Numbered from the stretch's first letter, positions 52,101-61,066 are shown. The stretch: DNA of 64,000 nt from Streptococcus mitis 17/34 (GCA_000430305.1 ASZZ01000004.1:89127-153126); one strand, 5' to 3'. Notes: generated from the sequence alone by a model not told the origin. Numbers and translations are program-made.

Positions 52101-53067
52101 TTGGAAACAATTTTTTCTAGATTATCTGCGTTCCCGTAGTCGTCTGTTTGTCTATCTGCTTGCTTTAGCGTTTCTAGTTTTGCTCTTTCAGTTTTTATTT
52201 GCCAGTTTAGGAATTTACTTTCTCTACTTTTTCCTCTTGTGTTGCTTTGTAACCATCTTATTTTTCACTTGGGACATATTGGTGGAAATGCAGGTCTATC
52301 GTCAGGAACTTCTCTATGGGGAGAGAGAAGCTAACTCTCCTTTGGAAAGAGCTTTAGCAGAAAAATTAGAAGCGCGTGAGATGGAACTCTACCAGCAGAG
52401 GTCAGATTCAGAAAGAAAACTGACGGATTTGCTGGATTACTATACCTTATGGGTCCATCAGATTAAGACACCGATTGCAGCTAGTCAACTGTTAGTTACA
52501 GAAGTAGCTGACCGTCAACTGAAGCAGCAGTTAGAACAGGAAATTTTCAAGATAGACTCCTATACTAATCTAGTCTTGCAGTACCTGCGTTTAGAAAGTT
52601 TCCATGATGATTTGGTCTTAAAGCAGGTTCAAATTGAGGACTTGGTCAAGGAAATACTGCGTAAATACGCTCTATTCTTTATTCAAAAAGGCTTAAGTGT
52701 CAATCTGCATGACCTTGATAAAGAAATCGTGACGGATAGAAAGTGGCTGCTAGTGGTCATTGAGCAAATTATCTCCAACAGTCTCAAGTACACCAAGGAA
52801 GGTGGCCTTGAGATTTATATGGAGGGGCAAGAGCTCTGCATCAAGGATACGGGAATTGGAATAAAAAACAGTGATGTCCTCCGAGTCTTTGAACGTGGGT
52901 TTTCAGGATATAATGGCCGTCTAACCCAGCAGTCATCTGGACTTGGCCTTTACCTATCTAAGAAAATTTCTGAAGAACTGGGTCACCAGATTCGGATTGA
53001 GTCTGAGGTCGGAAAAGGAACGACAGTGCGGATCAAATTCGCTGAAGTGAAGTTAGTCCTTGAGTGA
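52093..53067 (+). CDS. BceS-like intramembrane-sensing histidine kinase
   Basis: 324 residues. Two close N-terminal helices (about 15-60) with almost no outside loop, as in BceS kinases. The H-box is WVHQIKTPIAASQ (His about 119), N-box VIEQIISNSLKYTKEGG, G1 DTGIGIKNSD and G2 SSGLGLYLSKK. It probably senses peptide antibiotics through an ABC transporter encoded elsewhere. No such transporter lies next to it in this window. Confidence 0.9.
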   Translation: MLDWKQFFLDYLRSRSRLFVYLLALAFLVLLFQFLFASLGIYFLYFFLLCCFVTILFFTWDILVEMQVYRQELLYGEREANSPLERALAEKLEAREMELYQQRSDSERKLTDLLDYYTLWVHQIKTPIAASQLLVTEVADRQLKQQLEQEIFKIDSYTNLVLQYLRLESFHDDLVLKQVQIEDLVKEILRKYALFFIQKGLSVNLHDLDKEIVTDRKWLLVVIEQIISNSLKYTKEGGLEIYMEGQELCIKDTGIGIKNSDVLRVFERGFSGYNGRLTQQSSGLGLYLSKKISEELGHQIRIESEVGKGTTVRIKFAEVKLVLE

Positions 53068-53089
53068 GAATAGCCAATGAGGTTGAGTT

Positions 53090-53120
53090 AAAACTCATTT
53101 TTTCCAGGAATTGAGTTTTT
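53090..53120 (+). terminator. Terminator after the histidine kinase
   Basis: AAAACTCA (53090-53097) and TGAGTTTT (53112-53119) followed by T. Confidence 0.7.
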
Positions 53121-53230
53121 ACCCAATCTCTTTTTGCTATATTTCAGGATATCTGAAGACTGTTTTTTACAAAACGAATAATAGTATTTTTAATACGGAT
53201 ATAGTATAAATACTGCTTCAAAGTGAAGTT

Positions 53231-53269
53231 TTATAGATTTTATACTTTTGTTGAGTATAAAATCTATAA
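53231..53269. repeat. Long AT-rich perfect inverted repeat
   Basis: TTATAGATTTTATACT (53231-53246) and AGTATAAAATCTATAA (53254-53269) are 16-bp perfect arms around a 7-base loop. No T tract follows, so it is not a normal terminator. It lies in the 620-base gap between the kinase and the peptide gene. A 49-codon start-less frame (53467-53616) in the same gap may be another gene remnant; otherwise I see nothing coding there. Confidence 0.6.
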
Positions 53270-53615
53270 CTAAGGTTGAATTACAAAAATTAATTTGAGA
53301 TGAAGTGAATTGTAGACTTGGGAAATATCTCCTGTTCGATTTCAGAATGAATCGCTGATACAGGATTGAAAGAACTGCGGTTTTCTTTTTGTTTTGAATG
53401 AGATAGGTACATATATATTTATTTAACTGATATAGAACTGCTTCCAAGAATTTGTACGTATTGTAGGTATTTCACACAATAACCTTAGTTGCTAGGAATC
53501 CAATTTTAACGGAATTGATAGATACCATTTGTCAGAAATTCAATGTATTCTATGTCGATATTGTGGGGAAAGGGATGATAAAGTTAGCTCTTATATATAA
53601 AGTACTCATAAACTA

Positions 53616-53650
53616 AAAAAGTAACTGTCCAATATTTTCAGTTACTTTTT
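53616..53650 (-). terminator. Terminator of the small peptide gene
   Basis: AAAAAGTAACTG (53616-53627) and CAGTTACTTTTT (53639-53650), 12 bp perfect. On the minus strand the second arm is followed by a T run. It lies 38 bases after the stop codon of the 16-codon gene and nothing else nearby needs it. Confidence 0.82.
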
Positions 53651-53687
53651 AGTTGGATACAGCAAAGCGGTAAATATAAGGTAATAA

Positions 53688-53738
53688 TTATAATGATTTC
53701 CAGTAAAACCACCATGAATTTTTTACTGGAATATTCAT
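53688..53738 (-). CDS. Candidate Trp-rich signalling peptide, divergent from rgg
   Basis: A 16-codon frame encodes MNIPVKNSWWFYWKSL. AAGGAG lies exactly 7 bases before the ATG, a strong terminator follows after 38 bases, and the next gene on the other strand is an Rgg/ComR-type regulator. Double-Trp short peptides are pheromones for ComR (XIP of the WW type, such as the end of S. mutans ComS) and for some other Rgg regulators. A role as pheromone precursor read by the neighbouring Rgg is inference. It is not tied to a described peptide that I can name with certainty. A short chance frame is the alternative, but the flanking signals argue against it. Confidence 0.6.
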   Translation of the reverse strand: MNIPVKNSWWFYWKSL

Positions 53739-53777
53739 GTAAAATCTCCTTGAACAAAACATCGCTTAATTTAATTA

Positions 53778-53791
53778 TATGGTATAATTTA
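53778..53791. promoter_or_regulatory. Overlapping divergent promoters of rgg and the peptide gene
   Basis: On the plus strand TGG-TATAAT (53780-53788) is an extended -10 box for rgg. On the minus strand a TATAAT (about 53774-53779) faces the peptide gene without a clear -35 box, as expected of an activator-dependent promoter. The whole stretch is very AT-rich and partly palindromic (TTAATTATAT...TATAATTTAATT). Confidence 0.5.
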
Positions 53792-53857
53792 ATTACATTT
53801 TATCACATAGGAAAGTTTATTTTGAAGTTATCCCATATTTGCTAACGGAGGTGTACT

Positions 53858-54733
53858 ATGTTAAAGAAATTCGGAGAGACATATAAGGTATTTAGAGAAT
53901 CAAGGAAAATTTCTCTTAGAGATATAGAAAACAAAGGGATATCACGTTCACAGTTATCTCGATTTGAAAAAGGCGAGACAGATCTGACTATTACAAAATT
54001 TCTGATAGCACTTGAACAAATAAATGTCCCTATTGAAGAATTCATGTATGCAACTAATAATTTTAAAAGAGATCGTTTCTACCAAACAATTGATGAAGTT
54101 AAACAATGTTTCCTTAATCGAAATGTGGCAAAATTACATAAATTATTGATTAAACGTATAGAAAATAATAATTCATCTCTTTTTTCTGAGATGGAAATAA
54201 TTTTTTTAAAAATCAAACTTCAAGAATTATCAAAAGAAGACTATTCCAATGACACGGATATAAAAAGAATAACTGATTATTTGTTTGGTGTGGATTATTG
54301 GGGTGTGTTTGAAATTTTGTTATTTGGAAATATCATGTATATTTTTAATCATGCTACTTTTCTACTATTGTCAAAAGAGATGTTGCATAGAACAGAGTTT
54401 TATCACGATATACCAAGCTATAGAAGAGTGATTGCTAGTATGGTTCTAAATGCACTTATTATTTGTATTGAAAGAGATCATCTTGTGGATGCAAAATACT
54501 TTGAGAAAAAAATTTCTCAGTTTTATTTTGATGAATCTGAGATTTATGAACGGTTAATTTTTAAATATGCATGTGCTTTTTACGAATTTAAGAAAAATCA
54601 GACAACACAGTCAATATTAAAAATGAGAAAAATAATTGGTTTTATGCGTGTAGCAGAATGTGAAAAACTTGCTAACCGATACGATGAGCATTTAAGAAAA
54701 ATATTAGAGTCATATTTAAATAATGGTATATAG
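53858..54733 (+). CDS. Rgg/GadR/MutR family regulator
   Basis: 291 residues. The N-terminal XRE helix-turn-helix (about 5-60) includes GETYKVFRESRKISLRDIEN and SRSQLSRFEKGETDLTITK; the rest is all-helical, of the TPR-like type that binds peptide pheromones in Rgg, ComR and PlcR. Strong RBS CGGAGG 7 bases before the ATG. Its AT content is higher than that of the flanking core genes, so it was probably acquired. The divergent Trp-rich peptide gene is the best candidate ligand source; the decayed maturase and exporter genes downstream are candidate targets. Confidence 0.88.
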   Translation: MLKKFGETYKVFRESRKISLRDIENKGISRSQLSRFEKGETDLTITKFLIALEQINVPIEEFMYATNNFKRDRFYQTIDEVKQCFLNRNVAKLHKLLIKRIENNNSSLFSEMEIIFLKIKLQELSKEDYSNDTDIKRITDYLFGVDYWGVFEILLFGNIMYIFNHATFLLLSKEMLHRTEFYHDIPSYRRVIASMVLNALIICIERDHLVDAKYFEKKISQFYFDESEIYERLIFKYACAFYEFKKNQTTQSILKMRKIIGFMRVAECEKLANRYDEHLRKILESYLNNGI

Positions 54734-54800
54734 TGCAGATGTGGGACGAAAAATAATTGAATTTATAAAGTGATATACTGTCTTTACAAAAAGATATTGA

Positions 54801-55121
54801 ATTAATGGTGTTAATTTTATTGATAAATCAGGAATTTTTCTAACTTGTAGTTCAGTACAGTTATCTCTTTTTACAACATATCTAGGTGCAGTTCAGCCTT
54901 GTTCTCTTTATAATAGAAGTATTGGAAATATTCATTTTACATCTATTAAAGAAATATGGGGTAGACCTATATTTTACAAAATAGCAAATTATACTTTGAA
55001 TGATAGTAAAAACTGCAGTATTTGTGTGATTGCCAATTATTGCACTCAATGTCCTGGTATCGCACTATCTGAAACAGGGAATAGTAGAGATTGTTCTTCG
55101 ATATGTAAAAAACAGCATTAG
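54801..55121 (+). pseudogene. Radical SAM/SPASM peptide maturase, C-terminal remnant
   Basis: The frame lacks any start codon and begins after a TGA. It reads a SPASM-type end: QPCSLYNRSIGNIHFTSIKE, then KNCSICVIANYCTQCPG with C-x2-C-x5-C-x2-C spacing, and a last DCSSICKKQH. The catalytic CxxxCxxC radical SAM half is missing. Such enzymes modify ribosomally made peptides (streptide-like clusters controlled by Rgg are known). Only the auxiliary-cluster part is left, so it cannot work. Confidence 0.78.
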
Positions 55122-55136
55122 CAAGGAGTATCGTAT

Positions 55137-56648
55137 ATGCTACCATATCTTAAAACTATTAGATGGTATCTCTTCTTTAATTTTCTTTTTGGTGTAGTAT
55201 CGAATATCTGCACAGCTTTGTTACCGTATTTCACGCAGGCATTAATCAAAGGGGATTATCAAGTAGCTTTATATGGTTACTCTATGTCAGTGGCAGGCTA
55301 TTTGAGTTGTAACTATATCCAAATGATACTTGATTGGAAGCAGGGGATTATCTTTTCGACTACATTGAAAAATGAGTGGTTTCGTTCACTTCTGGGACTC
55401 AGTCACCACGATTTCAAGCAGAAAACAGTAGCAGAGTATATTTCCTATCAATCTAATGACCTAGATTCGTTGGAAAAGGATTACCTTCCTCCATTGATGA
55501 GTTTTATCAAACAAATTTTACGTATCATCATTTATGCTTTCATTATTAGCAGAACAATTAATCCTATTGTATCACTGATTTTAATCTTTTCTACTGGAAT
55601 TAGTATTCAAATTCCTAAAATCGTTGGGAAGTTGACCGCTAATCGTAGACAGGTTTACTTGAAAAAACAAGGAGATTACTATCGAACTTTGGAGGATTTG
55701 CTCATGGGACATCATTTGGTAAATAAACTAACTATGTCGCATTTTTTGAATCAACAAAAGAGTTCTCTAAAGAATTTGCAGGATAAGTATTTTAAGTATG
55801 GTTTGACAAAAATTACAGGCATCTTATTGACAGGTGTTTCTTTTGAATTCATTAGTCTTGTTCTGTTTATTTATTTAGCCTACTCTCTATCTCACCAGCA
55901 ACTCGGTATTCCTGAGGTGGTGGCGAGTTTCGGATATATTAATGCTTTTTCTGAACCAATACAGGAAATCCTTTATGATTTACAAATGTTAGAGTCCGTA
56001 AAGCCTGTAATCAAGAGTTTTCAAAACATTGTTGGGAGACCCGTTTCAGTTCAAGCACCTCAACATTCTTTTGATACGATTACTTTGAAAAACATTTCCA
56101 AACAACTGGGAGAATCAAAATTGATAATTACTTCCGCTACGATTCAAAAAGGGGATAAAATTGCGCTTATTGGTAAGAATGGGTCTGGAAAAAGTAGTCT
56201 TCTCAACATTTTAAATGGAACAGATGAAGATTTTGAAGGACAAATTGTGCTAGATGGGCTTGTTTTGGACCATCTTTGGGGAAGATTCGGTATGATTCTG
56301 CAACAAGAACATACATTTATTTCGAGTTATGAAAATAATGTAACGCTATTCAATAGTTTCAATGAAAAATTCAGAGAAGAAGATTTTGAAAAAATTCCAC
56401 CACAATCCCTGTCAGGTGGTCAGCAACAACGAATGTATTTAAATCGTGAGAAAAATCGTAAAAATCCATTGCTTATCCTAGACGAACCTTTCTCTGCCTT
56501 GGATACTAATCAGTTTAAAATGGAATTGGAAAGAGTTCTGGAACTACCAAGTGCCGTCATTGTTACTTTACATCGCCAAAACGAATTATTAAGTAAGTTT
56601 GACCAAGTTTGGGAAATTAAGAATGGAGAACTTGTAATTTTGAAATAG
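55137..56648 (+). CDS. ABC exporter (fused membrane and ATPase domains) of the peptide locus
   Basis: 503 residues. Six-helix membrane domain (about 1-285), then an ATPase: Walker A LIGKNGSGKSSLLN (about 343-356), Q-loop ILQQEHT, signature SLSGGQQQRMYLNR, Walker B LLILDEPFSALD and H-loop VTLHRQ. No N-terminal C39 peptidase, so it does not cut double-glycine leaders; radical-SAM peptide clusters often use such exporters. RBS AAGGAG. It begins 15 bases after the SPASM remnant and is intact. Confidence 0.88.
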   Translation: MLPYLKTIRWYLFFNFLFGVVSNICTALLPYFTQALIKGDYQVALYGYSMSVAGYLSCNYIQMILDWKQGIIFSTTLKNEWFRSLLGLSHHDFKQKTVAEYISYQSNDLDSLEKDYLPPLMSFIKQILRIIIYAFIISRTINPIVSLILIFSTGISIQIPKIVGKLTANRRQVYLKKQGDYYRTLEDLLMGHHLVNKLTMSHFLNQQKSSLKNLQDKYFKYGLTKITGILLTGVSFEFISLVLFIYLAYSLSHQQLGIPEVVASFGYINAFSEPIQEILYDLQMLESVKPVIKSFQNIVGRPVSVQAPQHSFDTITLKNISKQLGESKLIITSATIQKGDKIALIGKNGSGKSSLLNILNGTDEDFEGQIVLDGLVLDHLWGRFGMILQQEHTFISSYENNVTLFNSFNEKFREEDFEKIPPQSLSGGQQQRMYLNREKNRKNPLLILDEPFSALDTNQFKMELERVLELPSAVIVTLHRQNELLSKFDQVWEIKNGELVILK

Positions 56649-56664
56649 CTACATTATAAAGAAT

Positions 56665-56702
56665 AAAACGCATAGTATCAAGGTTCAGGAGATACCGTTT
56701 TT
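56665..56702 (+). terminator. Terminator after the ABC exporter
   Basis: AAAACG...GTATC (56665-56679) pairs with GATAC-CGTTTT (56691-56702) with a bulge, then T's. Its first half matches the ileS terminator at 26845. Confidence 0.55.
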
Positions 56703-56738
56703 CCTTCTTCGGATAAGGAAACAAAAATTTCTTGCTTC

Positions 56739-56797
56739 ATCTATCTATTCAATTGATAGATTTCTTCGAAGAAAGACTGTAAAATTTTTGATATAAT
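56739..56797 (+). promoter_or_regulatory. Promoter region with two dyads before the DUF389 fragment
   Basis: ATCTATC/GATAGAT (56739-56745, 56755-56761) and the perfect 14-mer palindrome TTTCTTCGAAGAAA (56761-56774) are followed by a TATAAT -10 box (56792-56797). The palindromes may be operator sites. Further down ATG is followed at once by TAA (56864-56869) after a GGTGAG site. Confidence 0.5.
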
Positions 56798-56938
56798 GTT
56801 AAGGATGGACTGACGGATATTTAAAGGATAATTTTCAAAAGAATAACAGGTGAGAAGAAAAATATGTAAGATTGGACAGAAGTCTCTCTACCATCATCCA
56901 TGCAGAAACAAAATTATACGAAATAAAAGGAGTAACCA

Positions 56939-57166
56939 ATGACTGGAAACTATTCAACACGTGAATACCGTGAGAAATTATATGATGATCTTCATGTTCG
57001 ATTAAGAGATACAGTGATTTTGATGTGTGCGATTTTTATTGCCTCTATTGGCCTAAATATGAATTCAACAGCTGTCATTATTGGAGCCATGCTGATTTCC
57101 CCTCTTATGACACCGATTGTTGGACTGGGGTTTGGTGATGGAGATCATGTCCTATCTTCACTTTGA
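56939..57166 (+). pseudogene. DUF389 gene fragment (partial duplicate)
   Basis: The first 66 codons match the intact DUF389 gene at 57538 with only two amino-acid changes (TGN/TAN, DTV/DTA), up to PIVGLGFG. The identity then stops at about 57137 and nine unrelated residues precede a stop. RBS AAAGGAG is intact, so a 75-residue truncated membrane peptide may still be made. It is a clear partial duplication or recombination scar. Confidence 0.85.
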
Positions 57167-57220
57167 TTATTGGAAAAAAACGGCTCGGTCAGGAGCTAGT
57201 ATGAATAAGGAGAACAAATG
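57137..57220 (+). pseudogene. Short C-terminal remnant of a lost gene before the K+ channel
   Basis: In the frame ending at TGA 57219-57221 the sequence reads [20 protein letters not shown] then SMNKENK, with its stop overlapping the channel start (ATGA). This looks like the true end of the gene once joined to the channel gene, cut by the DUF389 fragment. Nothing more can be said about its identity. Confidence 0.35.
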
Positions 57221-57541
57221 AAACGTTTAAAAATGTTATGGCATATTATGCAGGTTACGGGTTTTACTCGGTTTGCTCTGAGTTTTGTGACCTTTGTTTT
57301 TGGGTCAGGAGGCGTGCTTTTCCTAGTTGAACCTGCTATCACAAATTACGGAGACGGTCTTTGGTATGCTTTTGTGACTTCGACGACTGTCGGCTACGGG
57401 GATCTCCTAGCTGTGACCTTGATTGGAAGGATTACCAGTGTCTTCTTGACGATTTATGGGCTCATATTTTTTGGCTGTTTATCAGCTGTTATTTTTAATT
57501 ATTATACCAATTTAAATAAGGAAAGAGGAGAGGACAAATGA
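57218..57541 (+). CDS. Two-helix potassium channel
   Basis: 107 residues with two membrane helices around a pore loop holding the selectivity filter TTVGYGD (about 65-71). This is the minimal K+ channel of the Ion_trans_2 type. There is no RCK domain. RBS AAGGAG. Its last bases overlap the start of the DUF389 gene (ATGA), so the two form an operon. Confidence 0.9.
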   Translation: MKRLKMLWHIMQVTGFTRFALSFVTFVFGSGGVLFLVEPAITNYGDGLWYAFVTSTTVGYGDLLAVTLIGRITSVFLTIYGLIFFGCLSAVIFNYYTNLNKERGEDK

Positions 57542-58587
57542 CTGCCAATTATTCAACACGGGAATACCGTGAGAAATTATACGATGACCTTCATGTTCGA
57601 TTGAGAGATACAGCGATTTTGATGTGTGCAATTTTTATTGCCTCTATCGGACTAAATATGAATTCAACAGCTGTCATTATAGGAGCCATGTTGATTTCAC
57701 CTCTCATGACACCGATTGTTGGACTGGGATTCGGTTTAGCTATTTTTGATACGCGTTTAATCAAGCAATCTCTAGAGGTTTTATTGACTCAAGTGTTGGT
57801 CAGTTTGCTTGTCTCGACTCTGTATTTCTGGATTTCTCCCTTGTCTTATGCAAGTAGCGAGTTGATTGCACGAACCTCTCCAACCATTTGGGATGTCCTC
57901 ATTGCTATTGCTGGTGGGATTGCTGGTGTGATCGGTTCAAGGAAAAAAGAAGCAAACAATATCGTGCCAGGAGTAGCCATTGCTACAGCTCTGATGCCGC
58001 CTATCTGTACTGCTGGCTATGGTTTAGCTAATGGGAATGTACGATTTTTATTGGGGGCTCTCTATCTTTTCTTGATCAACTGTGTCTTTATCATGCTAAT
58101 CAACATTGTTGGAACAAGAATTTTGATGAGAAAATCTCCTTTAACTTCATTTAAAGAGCTGAGCATTAAAATGAGAATTGGCTTGATATCTTTGATTGTA
58201 TTGTTGATTCTTCCAGCTAGCTATTCGGCAGTTACTCTGACAATAGAACAAGCGCGCAAAGAAGGGATCAAACAGTTTGTAGGAAAAGAGTTCGCCAATT
58301 ATACGGTTATTAATCAAGTCTACAAGTCAAGTAACAATGAATTGGTCTTGACGGTTGTTGGAGATCCGATTTCAGAAGAAGAATTAGAAACACTCCACCA
58401 AAAACAAGCCTCTTACGGTATTCAATCTGTTCAATTGAAAGTGAATCAAGTTCAGAACTCGCCAACATTAGATAGTGAAGCGACCAAGGAATTTTATGAA
58501 AACATTGACAAGTATATTGATCAAAAACTCTCTGAAAAAGATTCACAAAACGATCTCGTAAAAGAAAATGAAGCAGACAAGGATTGA
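57538..58587 (+). CDS. DUF389 family membrane protein
   Basis: 349 residues. [20 protein letters not shown] (about 43-62) is the DUF389 signature, followed by four or five more helices with VPGVAIATALMPPICTAGY; the C-terminal third is a soluble domain (about 240-349) ending acidic. Function unknown. Coupled to the K+ channel gene by ATGA overlap. Confidence 0.9.
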   Translation: MTANYSTREYREKLYDDLHVRLRDTAILMCAIFIASIGLNMNSTAVIIGAMLISPLMTPIVGLGFGLAIFDTRLIKQSLEVLLTQVLVSLLVSTLYFWISPLSYASSELIARTSPTIWDVLIAIAGGIAGVIGSRKKEANNIVPGVAIATALMPPICTAGYGLANGNVRFLLGALYLFLINCVFIMLINIVGTRILMRKSPLTSFKELSIKMRIGLISLIVLLILPASYSAVTLTIEQARKEGIKQFVGKEFANYTVINQVYKSSNNELVLTVVGDPISEEELETLHQKQASYGIQSVQLKVNQVQNSPTLDSEATKEFYENIDKYIDQKLSEKDSQNDLVKENEADKD

Positions 58588-58665
58588 GGATATTGACCTT
58601 ATCTAACTCATGAAAGCAAATCTTGTGTGGTGGTTTGGTCAATCACTACTAGCTCGGATTAAATA

Positions 58666-58769
58666 ATACTCTTCGAAAATCAAATTCAAACCACGTCAGC
58701 GTCGCCTTACCGTACTCAAGTACAGCTTGCGGCTAGCTTCCTAGTTTGCTTTTTGATTTTCATTGAGTA
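58666..58769 (+). repeat. BOX element (A-C type)
   Basis: ATACTCTTCGAAAATCAAAT to GATTTTCATTGAGTA, with CGTCAGCGTCGCCTTACCGT (boxA core, one base off the BOXA1R primer site) and CTTGCGGCTAGCTTCCTAGT (boxC). No boxB. Confidence 0.92.
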
Positions 58770-58776
58770 AAAATAT

Positions 58777-58810
58777 AAAAAGCAACAGCTGAAATAGTTG
58801 TTGCTTTTTA
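58777..58810. terminator. Terminator of thrS, convergent with DUF389
   Basis: AAAAAGCAACA (58777-58787) and TGTTGCTTTTT (58799-58809), 11 bp perfect. Confidence 0.85.
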
Positions 58811-58830
58811 GGTAGCTAGGATTTTATCTC

Positions 58831-60775
58831 TTATTTCTCAACGCGTGATTTGTTGGCGATATCAGCTAGGATAGCTTGAACAAAGTCATCAACTGAGACA
58901 GTTTGTGTTTCTTTTTGTCCGTAACGACGAACGTTGACTGTTCCGTCTTCCATTTCCTTATCTCCAACAATCAATTGGTAAGGAATCTTGCTGGTTTGTG
59001 ACGCACGGATCTTGAACTGCATTTTTTCATTTCGTTCATCTACGTCTGCACGGACACCACGGTCACGGAGTTTTTTAGCTACTTCCCATGCGTAGTCCAC
59101 GTGTTTTTCGTTAGATACTGGGATGAGGGTTACTTGGTGTGGTGCAAGCCAAGTTGGGAAGGCACCCTTGTAGTTTTCAATCAAGATAGCAGTGAAGCGT
59201 TCCATAGTTGAGATAACCCCACGGTGAATCATAACTGGACGGTGTTCTTCGCCATCAGCTCCGATGTATTTAAGGTCGAAACGTTCTGGAAGTAAGAAGT
59301 CAAGCTGGATAGTAGAAAGGGTTTCTTCTTTACCAAGAGCGGTCTTAACTTGAATATCCAATTTTGGTCCGTAGAAGGCTGCTTCGCCTTCGGCTTCAAA
59401 GTAGTCCACACCCATTTCATCAAGAGCTGCACGAAGCATAGTTTGGGCATTTTCCCACATTTGGTCGTTATCGAAGTATTTTTCCTTGTCCTCTGGGTCA
59501 CGAAGAGAGAGGCGGAAGCGGTATTCATTCAAGTTGAAATCTTCATAAACATCGATAATCAACTGAAGGGCGCGTTGGAATTCTTCTTGGATTTGTTCTG
59601 GAGTAACGAAGAGGTGACCGTCGTTGAGCGACATCTCACGCACGCGTTGAAGACCAGTCAGAGCACCAGATTTTTCATAACGGTGCATCATACCGATTTC
59701 AGCGATACGGATTGGCAATTCACGGTATGAGTGAACATGGTGTTTGAAGACTTGGATGTGGTGCGGGCAGTTCATTGGACGAAGGACAAATTCTTCCCCG
59801 TCACCCATGTCCATAGTTGGGAACATATCTTCTTGGTAATGATCCCAGTGACCAGAAGTCTTGTAAAGTTCAACAGAAGCAAGTGGTGGAGTATAAACGT
59901 GTTGGTAGCCAGAAGCCAACTCCTTGTCAACGATATAGCGTTCCAATTCACGACGGATAGTCGCACCATTTGGCAACCAGAATGGAAGCCCTTGACCAAC
60001 CTCTTGAGAAATCATGAATAAATCAAGCTCTTTACCAAGTTTACGGTGGTCACGTTCCTTAGCTTCTTCACGCATTTGAAGGTAGTTTTTCAAGTCTTTT
60101 TTGTCGAACCAAGCTGTACCGTAGATACGTTGCATCATAGCGTTGTCGCTATTTCCACGCCAGTAAGCACCAGCTACGTTAAGAAGGTGGAAGATTTGGA
60201 TACGGCCTGTTGATGGGACGTGAGGACCACGGCAAAGGTCCACGTATTCACCCTGACGGTAGATAGTCAAACCACCTTCGTCTTCTGAGTGTTCTTCAAT
60301 CAATTCTAATTTGTAAGGGTCATTTTTGAAGATTTCACGTGCCTCATCTTTAGTCACTTCTTCACGGATTGATGGGAAGTTTTCTTTTGACAATTTTTTG
60401 CATTTCTTCTTCGATACGAGGAAGGTCTTCGTTAGAGATTTGACCAGCAGTGTTGTCAGTATCGTAGTAGAAACCATCTTCGATGGCTGGACCAACTCCC
60501 AAGTGAATGTCTGGGAAAAGACGACGAGCTGCTTGAGCGAACAAGTGAGCAGCTGAGTGACGCAAGATTGGAAGGGCATCTTCGTGATCAGGTGTCACGA
60601 TTTCGATGCTTCCATCTTCAGTGATAGCACGAGTAGTGTCGATGAGTTTGCCGTTGAATTTACCAGCCAAGGCTTTTTTAGCTAGGGAATTGCTGATAGA
60701 TTGGGCAATTTCAAAAGTTGTTACGCCAGATTCGAATTCACGAACAGCGCCATCTGGGAAAGTAATGTTAATCAT
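58831..60775 (-). pseudogene. thrS: Threonyl-tRNA synthetase, frameshifted
   Basis: The restored protein has 647 residues, the normal length: TGS domain (about 1-62, [13 protein letters not shown]), second additional domain (about 65-225), class II catalytic core ([13 protein letters not shown] with zinc ligands, [16 protein letters not shown]) and a C-terminal anticodon domain ([13 protein letters not shown]). The frame breaks at 60385-60388, where TTTT should be TTT (expected [17 protein letters not shown]). It is essential, so the extra base is most likely a sequence error. RBS AAGGAG. T-box controlled. Confidence 0.92.
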
Positions 60776-60883
60776 GATGTTCTCCTTACTTATATTATTG
60801 ACGAATGTGTTAACCCTATTCTGAAAATAGGGGCAGAGGATAGTGAAAGCTAGAAAAACAAAAAGCGACATCCCAAAAGGACG

Positions 60884-61066
60884 TCGCAACGTGGTTCCAC
60901 CTTCATTTATGTACCTCGAAAGAGAGGGACACCTCTGATTGGCTCTAACGTGGCCACCGTTTTATGTTTTCATAAAAAACTCAAGAGTAGTATCAGTTTA
61001 GGCTTTCTATGCGTTTCCAGCAACCACGCACTCTCTAGTAGAAAGGGACTAAGTGACTTGTCTCTA
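60884..61066 (-). ncRNA. T-box leader of thrS
   Basis: On the minus strand, GAAGGTGGAACCACG (about 60889-60904) is the T-box sequence. It overlaps the terminator GCGACGTCC-TTTTGG-GATGTCGC followed by TTTTTG. Stem I features are AGAGAGTGCGTGGTTGCTGG and a possible ACU (Thr) specifier in ACTACTCTTGAG. It lets uncharged tRNA-Thr switch on thrS. Confidence 0.88.

Noticed and set aside
53467-53616. 49-codon frame before the peptide gene
   Set aside because: No start codon, preceded by a stop and not clearly related to any family; at most a remnant.
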